A DNA stretch of 64,000 nt from Blastobasis lacticolella (lineage: Eukaryota > Arthropoda > Insecta > Lepidoptera > Blastobasidae). A program made the position numbers and the translations under genes. Below are positions 31,263 through 43,300 of this stretch, piece after piece; the first letter of the stretch is position 1; each line of letters begins with the position of its first letter. The stretch is taken from positions 878,001-942,000 of the forward strand of contig LR990056.1 of the NCBI GenBank assembly GCA_905147135.1, given 5' to 3'. The notes below the pieces were generated by a model. That model saw only the letters and a program-made list of their open reading frames with translations, was not told the origin of the DNA and ran no database searches.

Positions 31263-32379
31263 AAGAATGTCGAAGAAAGACCTTGCTGGTGTGAACAGAT
31301 AAAGAAAGAACAGAAATGAAGTGCCAACTCACCTTTAAAACGATGCCGGATTTTTCCTGCTATTTTTGCTTTGGATTCGACGTACAACTCAACACCGATT
31401 AGCTGGAGGAACGAGATTGAATAACGTGCCGTCCATGAACATCACAGTTTAGCGAACATCGAACACAGCTCAAACTGTGTTCATTAAGATAATTTGAACT
31501 TCTAGACATAGTCGTAATCTAAATGTATCTCTTTTATAGGCCTGCTAGAAGAGATATCTTTTTAGAAATAAATAGTGCCTGTTGTGTCGTCTTTAATTTT
31601 ATAATTTCTGTATACTATACATATATTGTGTGCAATAAATTGTTAAATAAATAGTTTAAAACAAAGTCGCTTCCACGCAACCGCAAACAAAGACACACCA
31701 CCACACAATTTCTTCCGGGAGGTTTACCTTTATGTTATGTATAGGTAATACATAAATGTTTGTATAATACAGTGTAATAGTGTGTGTGTGTGTGTAGTGT
31801 AGTGTAGTGTAAAAGCCGAGAAAACCCGTGGGAGAATTTGTACTTATATTAGTTACATAGGCTAACCTAGTTTGGACTCCTGTCTCCCAATCAACCATTT
31901 GATATTTTAAATGTCTTTGTAAATTTTTGGGAGACAATAAAATGTAATATTAAAATAATGAAAATCCTATTTAAATCCTTGTAAAGTACAAAATTGCGAG
32001 TCCTATGAACGTGATCACAATCCAATAGTAACTACGTATTAAAAAACTTGTGCTAACATAGTCTATGATTTTCCTAACTCATGGTCACAACGCCGAGCGA
32101 CCTCACACTAACGCCTGAGCGGAAAATCAATTAGAAACGCATCGTACTTATCCTTTGCGTTCATTGATCATTGATCTATAGGTAATCGATATCTATTTTA
32201 ACAACTAGCGTCCATGATGTTATGATACATCATGAAAAGAATCGCTGTATTGTATACAAGGTCTTCCACGGCGATCGGTGCGTACGAAACCGAGGTTTCG
32301 AACGAAGATTTGTTCGAAACCAGTTGCGAATACAAGACAAGATTTTGAAAATCAATCTTGTCAGTGACAGTATGATTTT
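31263..32379. other. Spacer with GT microsatellite
   Basis: 31782-31811 is a GT/GTAGT microsatellite. No gene recognised. 32270-32350 contains nested small palindromes around 'cgaaaccgaggtttcgaacg', also echoed near 32905-32970. Confidence 0.4.
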
Positions 32380-32545
32380 GAAAATCTCGTACACATCGTT
32401 CAATTGGTATATTAGAGGTCTCCTTTGAGGCGAGCAACGCTTTGGTAGCGCCCCTGGTGCTTCTAATGTCCATGGGCGGCGGTAACCGCTTTCCGTCAGG
32501 TGGCCCACATGCCAATTTGTCTACCGTAGTACATAAAAAAATCAT
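32380..32545 (+). mobile_element. LINE family A 3' end
   Basis: 'ggtatattagaggtctcctt', 'gcgcccctggtgcttctaat', 'catgggcggcggtaaccgct', then A-run at 32534-32541. Related to 51414-51735. Confidence 0.7.
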
Positions 32546-32571
32546 CTGAATATCTATTAAGATCTTAAAAC

Positions 32572-32793
32572 ATCATATCGATTTTTTTTGCGCCCAACGC
32601 AAAGGAAAAGGGCACCCTCCGGTAGCGGTTACCAGCCGGCCGGCCGGACTGGTTACGCACGACTCGTCAAAAAGGAACCTAAGAGCAAACGTGCTAAACG
32701 AACACCCCCTGGGAGCACCTGTCGCCGGGAAGGCTTTCCAGGTTTAATCGAAAGCGACACCCCGTAGGGACAGGGTGCGCATATCATATCGAT
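32572..32793 (-). mobile_element. Unclassified 200-bp retroposon with 11-bp target-site duplication
   Basis: Element 32583-32782 is bracketed by perfect ATCATATCGAT at 32572-32582 and 32783-32793. A run of T at the left (about 32582-32589) is a short poly(A) tail on the minus strand. The body is GC-rich ('gccggccggccggactggtt') with no credible frame and no other copy in the window. It could be a SINE or a very short LINE tail. Confidence 0.85.
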
Positions 32794-32796
32794 ACT

Positions 32797-33101
32797 TTGA
32801 GTCTCAAAGTACTCTCAAATATATGGTTTTTCAGGACAGCCAGAAAGTGGAATTAACGGTATACATTTTACGCTGCGTAATGACCTATGTGTGGAACTTG
32901 TGTTCGTAACTGGTTTTGTACAAGGATGAAAAAGTCTTCCATCGAAACCAGTTACGAAACCGCGGTCTCGTACACGGCCGAAGGGCTTCTACGTCTGTCT
33001 GCTTGCTTGCTTAGCTCTTCTAAACTTTTTTTTGTTAGTCAGTAGACAAACAAATCATAAATCAATTTATTTTCCACACACACACGCGCACACGCACACA
33101 C
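32797..33101. other. Spacer and CA/CG microsatellite
   Basis: 33075-33102 is a CACACACGCGCACACG-type microsatellite. Small palindromes around 'aaccagttacgaaacc' near 32948. No gene. Confidence 0.45.
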
Positions 33102-33438
33102 AAAAGCGTTGGTGGCCTAGTGGTTAAAAAGTCCGACTCGTAACCGAGAGGTACCGGGTTCGAACCACATTGCCGCCATGTACCAATGACTCTTTTCTGG
33201 GTAAAGTACATTAGTGAGAAACTAACCAATATTCTTACGGTAAGAGAAAACATCGTGATGAAACCTGCACATTTAGGTGACTGAATTTGTAACCATGATC
33301 CAATATAATTAGGTTCCTCTGATAACAGGGTCACGGAGGTCAGATGACAGTCACTGTCCACTGTAATTACCTGAGCTGCAAAATCCAAGTCAAGGCGGAC
33401 CCCGGGCCCTCGTGCGTGCAAGCACAACCGGGACATTA
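33102..33438 (+). mobile_element. SINE2, near full length
   Basis: Head 'agcgttggtggcctagtggt', anticodon region 'gactcgtaaccgagagg', box B 'gggttcgaacc', body to 'aagcacaaccgggacatta'. Confidence 0.88.
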
Positions 33439-34339
33439 CAGAACAGTAATAGTGTGCTTACTACACTCGGAACTTCGAGGCTCCAGCCACAAAGTAAAAG
33501 CGACCCGAGCTCTACCCATTTAATTTTTATGTAGGTACTCAAGCACACACATTATCATCATTAACGCCATCTATAGGCGGCGGCTGTTTGTAATAAAATC
33601 TCAAGTCATAAACTCAAGTTACACAGCAATCCATGCGTCTACTACAAGTGGTACAAAGTAAACAAAAACAAAGCTTCTGCCGCTCGATAACAGATGGCGG
33701 AAAATATTTCTAATATTTTTGCCGCAAGCCGGCAGGTCCGAGTTGCGGTATGTTTTGCATTCTTATGTCTCTTGAATCCAATTTTGTATTATAACTAAGT
33801 ATTCTAAGTATTAATTGGGATTTATATGTACGTAATTGCTTAAAAATCCTAATTATATTACTTTATGCTAACTTTATGGAAGGATGTCTGTTACTTCTTC
33901 ACGCAAAAAGTACTGAATGGATTTTGATGAAATTTGGCTGTACTGTAGTTATAGTCCAGCACTACGTTAAGGCATCTCTTTCATCTCATCTATAAACAAT
34001 CTCGAAATTCTGAGGCAACGAGTTCGGAACGTAATAACAAAATTTTAAGTGAAGTCGCGGGCCTAAGTTAGTTATTTAAACCTAACTATATTTTTTACAC
34101 TAGTTTTATTTTATGTTTACTATTATAACTAGTTTTATATTATAAATTTTAATAAATGTACGATAGCGTAGCGCCATCTAGTTGGAAACATGAGAAACAT
34201 ACAACTATGTCATAATCGGACGTGAGCCGTAACGTAACCATGACTACAATTTGTGTACAAACGTTGGTCGCCCGCTATTTGGTGAACCTCTGAAATTTTA
34301 TAGAAAACGAACGCAATCGCACGTTTTATTTAGACTATA
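33439..34339. other. Intergenic region upstream of the 497-residue gene
   Basis: 33886-33960 ('gatgtctgttacttcttcac', 'gcaaaaagtactgaatgg') is a dispersed repeat whose inverse is at 44880-44930. Immediate upstream sequence (34190-34339) has no obvious TATA box. Confidence 0.4.
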
Positions 34340-35833
34340 ATGTCGAATAGTGTCAAACGGGACCGACCATCGTCCTGCGAAAAGTGTATTAAAGATACGA
34401 GACGGTGTTCCTCTGAGAACGACAAAGCCTGGAGGAAACCTAGTTTGAAGTCAGAGCGTGTATCAAGCGTTGTACCAACAGTTTGCAAGCGCAATAGCTG
34501 CGTTAACGGCAAGGTTTGTACTTGCAGAAAGCCGCCAATTGTAAAGCCAAAGAAGACAGCCCTGTCCGAGGTATGCGTGGGCAAAAGAAGACTTTCTAAG
34601 CCCTTGGACTATTGCAAGAAATGCGGAGATGTCCCAAGCTCTAAGGAAATGACTAGTACAAGCAAAAGCGACACGGAAATCAAAAGTTCTGAGTTCCAAT
34701 CCGTAGTCTTGTCGAGGAAGAATTCTCTGTCAGCGACTAACAGCAAAAGTGTTCAGCAAAGTTCAAAAAGTAGTATGAAGAGTCAGAGAGCTGATCCAAT
34801 CAGCTATATGGAGGCATCATACGGTTCTAAAAACAACGCAATGTTGGTAAAGAATAGCGAAGAAAAACCGTTCAGTTCAAAAACTAGTATCAGATCTATC
34901 AAATCAGCTGATATCAAAAGCCATGCGGGAACATTCAATTCCAAGGCCAGTTTTAGATCTTATAAAGTGGCAGGTAAAGGTCTAGAAAAAGGTCGGAACT
35001 CAAAGAGTAGTATACAATCTAGTGTAAAGTTTAACGATAGACAGACAGAAAAAGTATTCACCGACGGGAATGTGGAACAAGTGCAGCAGCACTACAAGAA
35101 TGAGAACTTCCGACAAACATCAGATTCGGCCTGTTACATCGAAAAAAATCGCAAGAAGAGCGCTTCATTGGATCCTATAAAAGAGGTTCCCGAGAAAGGC
35201 ACAACGACCTCCACAAACAGTATGGGGTACCATGTTTATTCAGACTCTGAAAGCGAAGAAGACGTCCAACTAGATCCAAACGACAGCGCCGCTCTGAGAA
35301 ACATACAGCAGTTCAGAACAAACAATTACTTTGAATGTCATTCGATAAAATTCAGACTAAAAAATAAAATCAACGCCACAAGTCTCAAAGACCACCAATG
35401 TTCGTATAGGTTCTATCTGAATGAGAGGTTGTTTCCGATCCCTTGGCACACTGATCACCAGAAGGTAGCAAGATGTGTCGACTGCCATTTGCCGTTGAAT
35501 TTAGACAGCGATTTCAAACACACTGGAAATGAAGCGAATGGCACCATTCAAGCTAAAGCGACTCTTGGTACCAAAGATGACGTGCAGGATGTGGTTGTGA
35601 TGTTACCAGTAAAAGAACCTTTGTTTATAAAAGAAAAGAGGCAAGAGAAGGAAAACGACAAAGAAGTTGTATACTTTGGAGTGATTAAACTCGCGCCAAA
35701 TGGTAATTCTCTGTTCAATCAAAATTTGCCATCGGACTCTTTAGCTCTTAGATATCAGAAAGGATATAAAGAGCTGGATAATTTCGATTGTAAATTCGAT
35801 AAACTAGAGAAGGGTGATGTGATTGTTATTTGA
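34340..35833 (+). CDS. Intronless 497-residue Ser/Lys-rich protein with Cys clusters, unrecognised
   Basis: A single open frame from ATG at 34340 to TGA at 35831-35833; an ATTAAA at 36008 may serve polyadenylation. Residues 1-96 hold ten Cys (13, 16, 23, 49, 54, 60, 62, 79, 92, 95), including CEKC, VCTC and CKKC, which could bind zinc. Residues about 100-310 are low-complexity, rich in Ser and Lys with repeated K-S-S and S-x-x-S motifs, probably disordered and phosphorylated. An acidic patch (YSDSESEEDVQLDP) follows. The last about 170 residues look folded (RFYLNERLFPIPWH, CVDCHLPL, VVYFGVIKLAP). There is no signal peptide or membrane segment, so it is likely nuclear or cytosolic. Lack of introns among split neighbours suggests a retrocopy or a testis-type gene, but this is inference. 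No family recognised. Confidence 0.85.
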   Translation: MSNSVKRDRPSSCEKCIKDTRRCSSENDKAWRKPSLKSERVSSVVPTVCKRNSCVNGKVCTCRKPPIVKPKKTALSEVCVGKRRLSKPLDYCKKCGDVPSSKEMTSTSKSDTEIKSSEFQSVVLSRKNSLSATNSKSVQQSSKSSMKSQRADPISYMEASYGSKNNAMLVKNSEEKPFSSKTSIRSIKSADIKSHAGTFNSKASFRSYKVAGKGLEKGRNSKSSIQSSVKFNDRQTEKVFTDGNVEQVQQHYKNENFRQTSDSACYIEKNRKKSASLDPIKEVPEKGTTTSTNSMGYHVYSDSESEEDVQLDPNDSAALRNIQQFRTNNYFECHSIKFRLKNKINATSLKDHQCSYRFYLNERLFPIPWHTDHQKVARCVDCHLPLNLDSDFKHTGNEANGTIQAKATLGTKDDVQDVVVMLPVKEPLFIKEKRQEKENDKEVVYFGVIKLAPNGNSLFNQNLPSDSLALRYQKGYKELDNFDCKFDKLEKGDVIVI

Positions 35834-37150
35834 CAGTTCTACTACTTGTTGTTACTATTTGTAATATGAAATGTTATTTTTTGTATTAACTATTTCGATA
35901 CAATACTGCGTCGAGAGGAGCAAGGCGGGAGATTTGAACGATGTACAAGTATTTTGTAAATGATTTTGCAGAATGCTCAACTTAATTTGATAGAAATAAT
36001 TCAATGTATTAAATGAATGATATCTAAAATTATAAATGTTTTATTAACTTGTAAGCAATTATGACAACAACTAAGTGAGATGGCGACTGTAAAAAGTCAT
36101 GAATTAAAAAAGGCACCATATTTTGTCATCCAAACTCACCTTTAGTAAAAAAATTAAAAATACATCAATTAGCCCATCCCCCTTAAAATTCCTTCGGACA
36201 AAACACATGGCGCGCGAAAATGAAATGTAGAAATCGCAAAATGAACAATTTGCAGAACGAACGATGCTTGGTAAGTAATAGTGTTCCGCATAATATTACC
36301 TTTGATTCGAGTAATCAAAGCATATCTCTGTACTACATACAAACACTCATACCGTCAAGCCTTTTCCCTTAGGGGTGGGCTCTTTATATCCAGTTTGTTC
36401 CACTTGCTACGGGAGTGGTTATGGCGGTTCATAGTCTCTGTCTACCCCACCTGTAGGACAGAGGCGTGAGCTTTATATATGTGTGTATATGCTTTATCTA
36501 TGTGTGTATAAATGTATGTATGCTACGGTCCCGATAAATATCTCTCGTTTCTTCCAATTCATTATAATTTTCAGACATCATTACTAATTGAACCACGGCC
36601 TTGTTTTTAGACAACTGCCTAGGGAGGCACGCGGTGAGTCGGTTCATCTGAATAACATAGGAGCAACAGCAACTTAAGACGCTGTGGTGTCTTAACCTCA
36701 AGTCGTAGTGCTAAGGTTACATTTACATAACTTTGCTACCTTTCTTTATTATGGGCAACAGGCTTGTATTTGACTTCATCTCATCTGATGGAAAGCGACG
36801 ATGAGGTCGAAGATGTAGCTGGCTTGCCTAGAAGATACAAATTCATATGATTTGGAGACCCCAAGATTATATTTTTCGGGGAACAGTGACGCAGGCAGAC
36901 AGTTCCAAGTCTTAGCAGCGCGCGTAAGAAAAGTGGATGCGAATCACGTAGTTTTATTTTATATTAGATTAGACAGGCGTTCGACCGCCATCTCATCTGT
37001 TGGTAATTGAGTATAAGACAGTGTGGGACATCCGCCATAATTATGTTTGCATAAGTGCAGCTAACAACATCGTGTTAACACTGTCAGAAATCACTGCATA
37101 CACTCCAAAAGGCGTCGAGTCTCAGCTTCTTAAAAGCAGTCTCTTTCGAA
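35834..37150. other. Intergenic region
   Basis: 36345-36470 carries a dispersed segment ('cttaggggtgggctctttat', 'ttccacttgctacgggagtg'). 36520-36545 has an antisense LINE G scrap. 36590-36715 and 36960-37000 are not classified. No gene recognised. Confidence 0.4.
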
Positions 37151-37151
37151 A

Positions 37152-37189
37152 GTAAATAATATCGCTTGTTGATCCGCGCGCGAGTCAGT
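37152..37189 (+). promoter_or_regulatory. Candidate core promoter of the takeout/JHBP gene
   Basis: An arthropod initiator-like TCAGT at 37185-37189 lies about 65 nt before the start codon, with an AT-rich TAAATAATAT about 30 bp upstream of it. Both spacings fit a core promoter; neither is proof. Confidence 0.4.
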
Positions 37190-37250
37190 GCTGTGCTATA
37201 CCTTGCGAGTGTTGCGTGTCTGTCGGTCTGTCCCCGTGTACGTGTTTGCG

Positions 37251-37308
37251 ATGAAATTTGTAATTGTTTATAGTTTTATTGGGCTGGCGCTTGGACAGAA
37301 CACTTTAC
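37251..37308 (+). CDS. Exon 1 of the takeout/JHBP gene (signal peptide)
   Basis: ATG at 37251; donor GTAAGT at 37309. 58 nt ending one base into codon 20, which becomes Pro with exon 2. Confidence 0.85.
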
Positions 37309-40300
37309 GTAAGTACCCAGAACTTCTATAATAATCGAACGGAGCTGTGTTGAAGTGTTTCTTTTAGGTCGATTTATTTGTTTGTGTTTTTTTGATAAGC
37401 TATGCTGTTGTTTCTGTTGGTTTGACTAAAACGAACGCGTGTCTATCTGTTTCATATGCAATTATTAAGATTTCAATAAAAGCTGAAAGGATAACTTAAA
37501 ATCGTAGTCAATTGTCTTTATCTGTCTTCCTTTACAAACATGATAGATTAATTGATAATTGTCAAGTAATCCGAAGATCCGGATGATATTTACGCTTACG
37601 TAAAAGCATGTTTTGATCTCGAGTGATTTGTTTTGAGTAAGTCTCTCAATACACTTGGAGATTTCAAAACGATTTGGATTCCAACGAAGTGTTTTTCAAA
37701 CAAATGTATGTTTTTGTAATGTAATATCGAATGAAGTAACTTCTTAGCAGCTGGTTGCTGCAGCTGGCTCTTGTAATGCATCCATCATAATCGAGTACGA
37801 TCGATTTAACCATAACATTTTGTCTTTACTTAAATAGATTTGTCTATTTGTTGCCAGACCAGTGCCTCCTGGGGCCTTATTTTAGAATCGCTGGCCTCGA
37901 TTCGACTCCTCAGGCAGTGGTAGTACAGTAATTAGTAACCATCAGCATCCTATCGGCAAATGTCTTTCTTCACCACCTCTCGGACTACCGCATTCTGTGT
38001 TGGCACTCATATCCGATTCTATATCTATCCATCGCATTTTGGGCCGTCCGTCTGAGGTCCAAAGAGACTAAAGAGGTAGGCCCTTCTTTCCCGTTCGAAA
38101 AATGGCGAACTTACTACTGCATCGAAAGTATATATACGGGACTAAGCAGGCTTTTGTTGGATTAATTACACCAGTATTGATAAGCAATACTTGCTTAAAT
38201 AAAGTACCGTTACTTACTTACTTTGTTGCTGTATGTAAGCGCACTGCGTTCAATACAGCTCTGTATGATTGGCCGTGTGGTGTCCGGCAGAGTAGAATAG
38301 CACCAACCCCTTACACTCGTGGGTGTCGTACAAGGCGACTAATGTTTTCGAGGCAAAAGATCAACAGTCTCCGTAGTCTGGAAAATGGGCAGCAGCATTT
38401 TCCATTGTATTATTTAAACACTGCGATCTCCAACCCGCCTGCCAAGCGTGGAGATTATGGCAATAACCTCCCCTTTCGTGGGAGAGGCCCAAGTCCTGCA
38501 GTGGACTGTTACGGGCTGTGGTGATGATGATGATGATGATTGTTAAATTTTGCTCGCTACCATTTAAATTTTGGACGTAAACTCAACTAACAAACTACCA
38601 ATTGTGAGTTACATCCTATACGCTCTTATAGGAACGACCTGGACGAACCGAGTGGTTCAGTTAATTAATATTCCGGTCTGCCACGCAGAGGGCCCGGGTC
38701 CGATTCCCGGCCGTGCAGAAATTGACATGATGAATTTGTGTGTCACGGGTCTGTGTGTAGTTTGTTTAATAAATATATTGTATTTAAAAAAGTACATAAG
38801 TAGTGTATCAGTTATATAAGACCCATACAAAGCTTTGCTTACTTTGGGGCTAGATGGCGCTGTTTGATTTGTTCAAGCATATTTATTTATTTATTATGGG
38901 TATATAGGTTATGTTTCCGAACGAGGATGTTATTCTCCCAACGGATCGTCTTATGCTGACCAGCAAATTATAACGTAGGGAAAAAATTATGTATGTCCCT
39001 ATATAATAATGCACATCGGCTAGTTTCGGATTCATATTTACTCACACGCGTGTGACAGAGACGACCCCTACGAAGCTGATGTTAGAGCCCACTAGTGGAC
39101 CGAGCGCAATTTCGTTCGCGTAGACCTAATTTACCTCTACATACCCTTTTTTCTTACTTATAAACCTTCCTCATGAATCACTCTATCTATTGTTGAAAAC
39201 CGCATTAAAATCCGTTGCGTAGTTTAAAAGATCTAAGCGTATATAGCTTTGTTATCGATAGTACTTTGAGCTGGTCGGATCAGCTGACAGAGGTGAGCAG
39301 AAAGGTAACGGGGACATTACGGTGCCTTTATCGACTTAAATTTTTTCTTCCCTCTTCCACCAAACTTTTGCTCGTACAATCGATTATATTACCAATTATT
39401 GACTACGCTGATGTGTGCTGCTCTGACGTCAATCAGGACCAACTGAATAAATTGGAACGCCTACTCAACAACTGTATCCGTTTTATATATGGTTTGCGCA
39501 AATACGACCACATTTCATCATTTCGTGCAAAGCTGAAGTGGCTTCCTATACGGCACCGCCGTAACTTGCGCGTTCTTTCTCTTCTTTTTTCCATACTGAA
39601 GGATCCAGTTGTACCGGAGTATTTGAAATGTAAATTTCAATTCCTCTGCGATACTCATAAGCGCAATCTTCGCTCTTCTGATACTCTCTGTTTAAATCTT
39701 CCACTTCACCGCACTGGTTTTCTCGCCAACTCTTTCTCGTTAATGGCAGCAAGGTTGTGGAATGATCTTCCGATCGATATAAGACGAAGCCCCAACAAAC
39801 CTTCCTTCAAAAAAGCTGTTCGAGAGCATTTTCTAAATTCTTTGTAAAACCGACTTTCACTTATTTCTTTTTTCACCGGTTACTTTTGCGAGTGAGCTTG
39901 GTGGGTCTGATTGAAATTGGTAGTCAAGTACGTTCTGCTATCTTGTTGTTATTGGTTTAAGCATTTCACAAAATTTTTGAGTTTCGGTATGTGAATACTG
40001 GTGGGTAGAATCGTATTTTTAATTAGTAGTTTAAGTGTAATGTTGTTGTAAATTTTTATGCACCGCCTGCAATTTTAATTACCAGTTTTCGGGGTAGACT
40101 GGTAGATAAAGCTACAAAGCTTTAAGTCCACCTTTGTACTATTTTGTGTATAAAGTATTAAATAAATAAAATAAATAAATATAGATACATAGGGACAGAC
40201 GGCGGTGTTTTATACTAAGTATAGAAGATGTTTATTACAACCGACATCTGTACATTACCACCAACTTATTCAGTAGACAACGGCAGTAGTGAAGCTAGTA

Positions 40301-43300
40301 GAATGACATTTACTGAACGGCGTCTATAGTTCTGATTTCATCCACCGATCTTGCACTGTACCTACTTACTGCGCCTATTACAGGCAGACAGACAGCCAGA
40401 CGGCATGCGACGCTTACATTCTCATACATACATTCTCAACTGGTTTGAGTAACCCCAGCTTTGTAATGTGTCCTCCACCCAAATGGCAATAAGTAAGCGA
40501 AAAATATGTGGTACGGGTTACCCAACAGCTGACGCAATAGATGCTGAGCTACCTGCGATATACGCTACTAGTGGACCCGGCGCGACTTCGTTCGTTTGGC
40601 GACCTATCCTACCCTACACAACCCCTACCCCAACATTTGCCCTATCCAACCCTATCCTATATCTACCCTACAGTTACCCAAAGAGAGTACAGTCGCCCAA
40701 AGAGCCACCGTCAAATAAGCGTGCGCATCACCCGTGATTAGTTCTGACGCGGTCCGTATGACCGAGAGGTCGATAGGACCCTGGGTAGAAGTGGGACCTA
40801 CCCTACAGTTACCCTAACCTACCCTACCCTTTATCTACTTTATCCCTATGTACCCTTTTTTCTGACCTATAAACCTTGCTCTTGAATCACTCTATCTGTT
40901 GGTGAAACCCGCATTAAGATCCGTTGCGTAGGATCTAACCGTACATACGATTACATACATAGAGACTGACGGCAAGAATCGATTTTGTTTTACGCTATGT
41001 ATAGATTACAGTAGATGGCGTTAAATAATGCACATCGGCTAGGTTCGGCTTCGTATTTACGACACATACCAAAACGTTACGCTATTCCAGGTGTAGGTTG
41101 GGTATAGGGACTTTATGGAACAAGCCGGTTAATTCAGAAGTTTCCCGCAAAGTAAAAGTAAAATAAAAAATTTGTATACCCATTTTTCCGCAATTTGTCA
41201 AACTAAGCTGAGACCTTTACAACTATTATTTTCCGGGATATAAATGTGTGAAAGATAAAACCCATTAGTGTTTAGATAGAAACACAGAGGCGGCGGGGAA
41301 CCTTATTTTTAACTCCCACCGGAAAAAATAGGGGTGTTACAAGTTGACATGTTATTTGTATGTGGATCTGTGTATTCTATGAATTTGTCTGTGGTATCAT
41401 AGCTCTCAAAATTCAAAATACAATTCAAAATTCAAAATTTCTTTATTGATTAGGACATTAAATATCTCTTTCAATCGTCAAAAAGGAGGGGGGTAGGAAA
41501 GTAGGAAGGAAACACACAGTGACACGCTGACCGCCCTATGGCCGTAGATAAACGTATCCCTCGCCAACCACGACCGAACCGTGCTCGACAATGCCAGGCA
41601 GAGCCGGAACGCTATATTATATTATATAGGTGTGTCTAGTATAATTAAGAAAAACCACGTAAAACTACCGCAAGAGAAAGCCAGTCCACCAGTCCCGAAC
41701 GGATAAACTGATTTAGATGCCGTTTCCTCTATTTGAAAGCCAGTTTAATCAAGATAGTTTTTAGATTTGTTTAATTAAAATCTGCTGTTTAGTTTAGAAA
41801 ATATTTGAGTTTAAGTAAACTTGGTCGGGGGTTCTCCGACTCTTTCTATCGGTTAGGTTATATAGTACAGACTACACTCAGACACTAATATCATTACGAT
41901 ATCATTACCCGTACGACCAGGGGGTCTAAAAAGGCCACATTAGCGTTTCATAATATGATTCATATTAATTCGTCACAAACTTATCTGCAGCGTCGCTGTT
42001 GTTGACATTGACATGAAAATTCTAAATGGCGTCACTTAGTTCCAGTATTGGCCACCGGATCAGATACGTTTGTACTTTAATATGAATCATAATATGAAAC
42101 GCTAATGTGGCCTTTTTAGACCCCCAGAACATAATTCGCGTTCATCCCATTAAACCAAGATCACAGCCTCGACTTGAGCATATATTGGCCGATATTGCTT
42201 CGTCCTCAGCACCTTCAGGACCGCATTTAAATAGCCCATTGTCAATTTAATGATGCACTTAAGCATTTGAATGCATCGCGCTTTGGTGCAAGACCTTCGG
42301 TTTCGCAGCCTTGTCACTGACCCCGTCCAAAGAGTGCTGTGTGTATTCGCGAGATAGTTTTAAGAAAGGTCAGAAGGTCTACAAAGGCCACAATAGCGTT
42401 TAATATTATGATTCTGGTAAAGATCTCAGGTACCAGCTCGATGCGGAAGGCACAGGACCGGCATTTGAAGAGATATTTGGGAGAGGCCTATGCCCAACAG
42501 TGGGCGTAGGTGTCTCGGATATTTCGGCTGATATGATAATGATGATTATGATTTATATTGGAGTGCCACAAACTCATGCCGTGTGCCAGTACGGAAACCA
42601 GTGACGCCATTCTGAATTGTCATGTCAGTGTTAACAACAGCGACGCTGCAGATAAGTCGGAGACAAATTAATATAATTCATACTATAATAGTGGACAAAT
42701 TCACACAGCGCCATCAAGCCCCAAAGTAAGCAAAGCTTGTGTTATGGATGCTAGATTACTGATAAACTACTTATATACTTTTAAATACATACTTATTATA
42801 CATAGAACACCCATACCCGTAACAGAAATTAAAATTCATCATTTCAATTTCTGCCCGGCCGGGAATCGAACCCGGGACCTCTTGCGTGGCATGTTGACCA
42901 TTGAACCACTCAGGTAGAAAAAGAAAGTAGAAAGTCAACCGTGAAAAAAAATATTCTTAGTAGTGAGTTTTTGGCACCTGTTTAACTACGCCAAGCCATC
43001 GCTTCTTGTGCGCTTCAATTTGTGCCCGGCCGGGAATCGAACCCGGCACACTTGCGTGGCAGACCGGCATGTTGACCATTAAACCACTCAGGACGCCACT
43101 ATGAAACGCCAATGTGGCCTTTATAGACCCCCTAGTTAGCTCTAATCCAACGAGCATGTACGAAAAGGTTGATGAATGTGGAAGAATCGAGAGAGATTTA
43201 TCAGGACCGTAGCAAGTGGAACAATGTGGTATTTGCCTACTCGTACGGGAGAAGGGTGTGCTTGCGGCTAGCACCTGAGCACGAATTGCGCAGCCCACCA

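Larger units (their letters stand above)
42373..43131. mobile_element. MITE M7 interrupted by a LINE F tail and SINE1 pieces
   Basis: The left end at 42373 ('aggtctacaaaggccacaat') and right end at 43097-43131 ('cactatgaaacgccaatgtg' to 'agaccccc') belong to one M7 copy. LINE F 3' sequence fills 42415-42552, and antisense SINE1 plus other repeat sequence fills about 42690-43096. Confidence 0.75.

Noticed and set aside
33062..33436. 124-codon minus-strand frame
   Set aside because: It is the antisense of a near full-length SINE2 copy.
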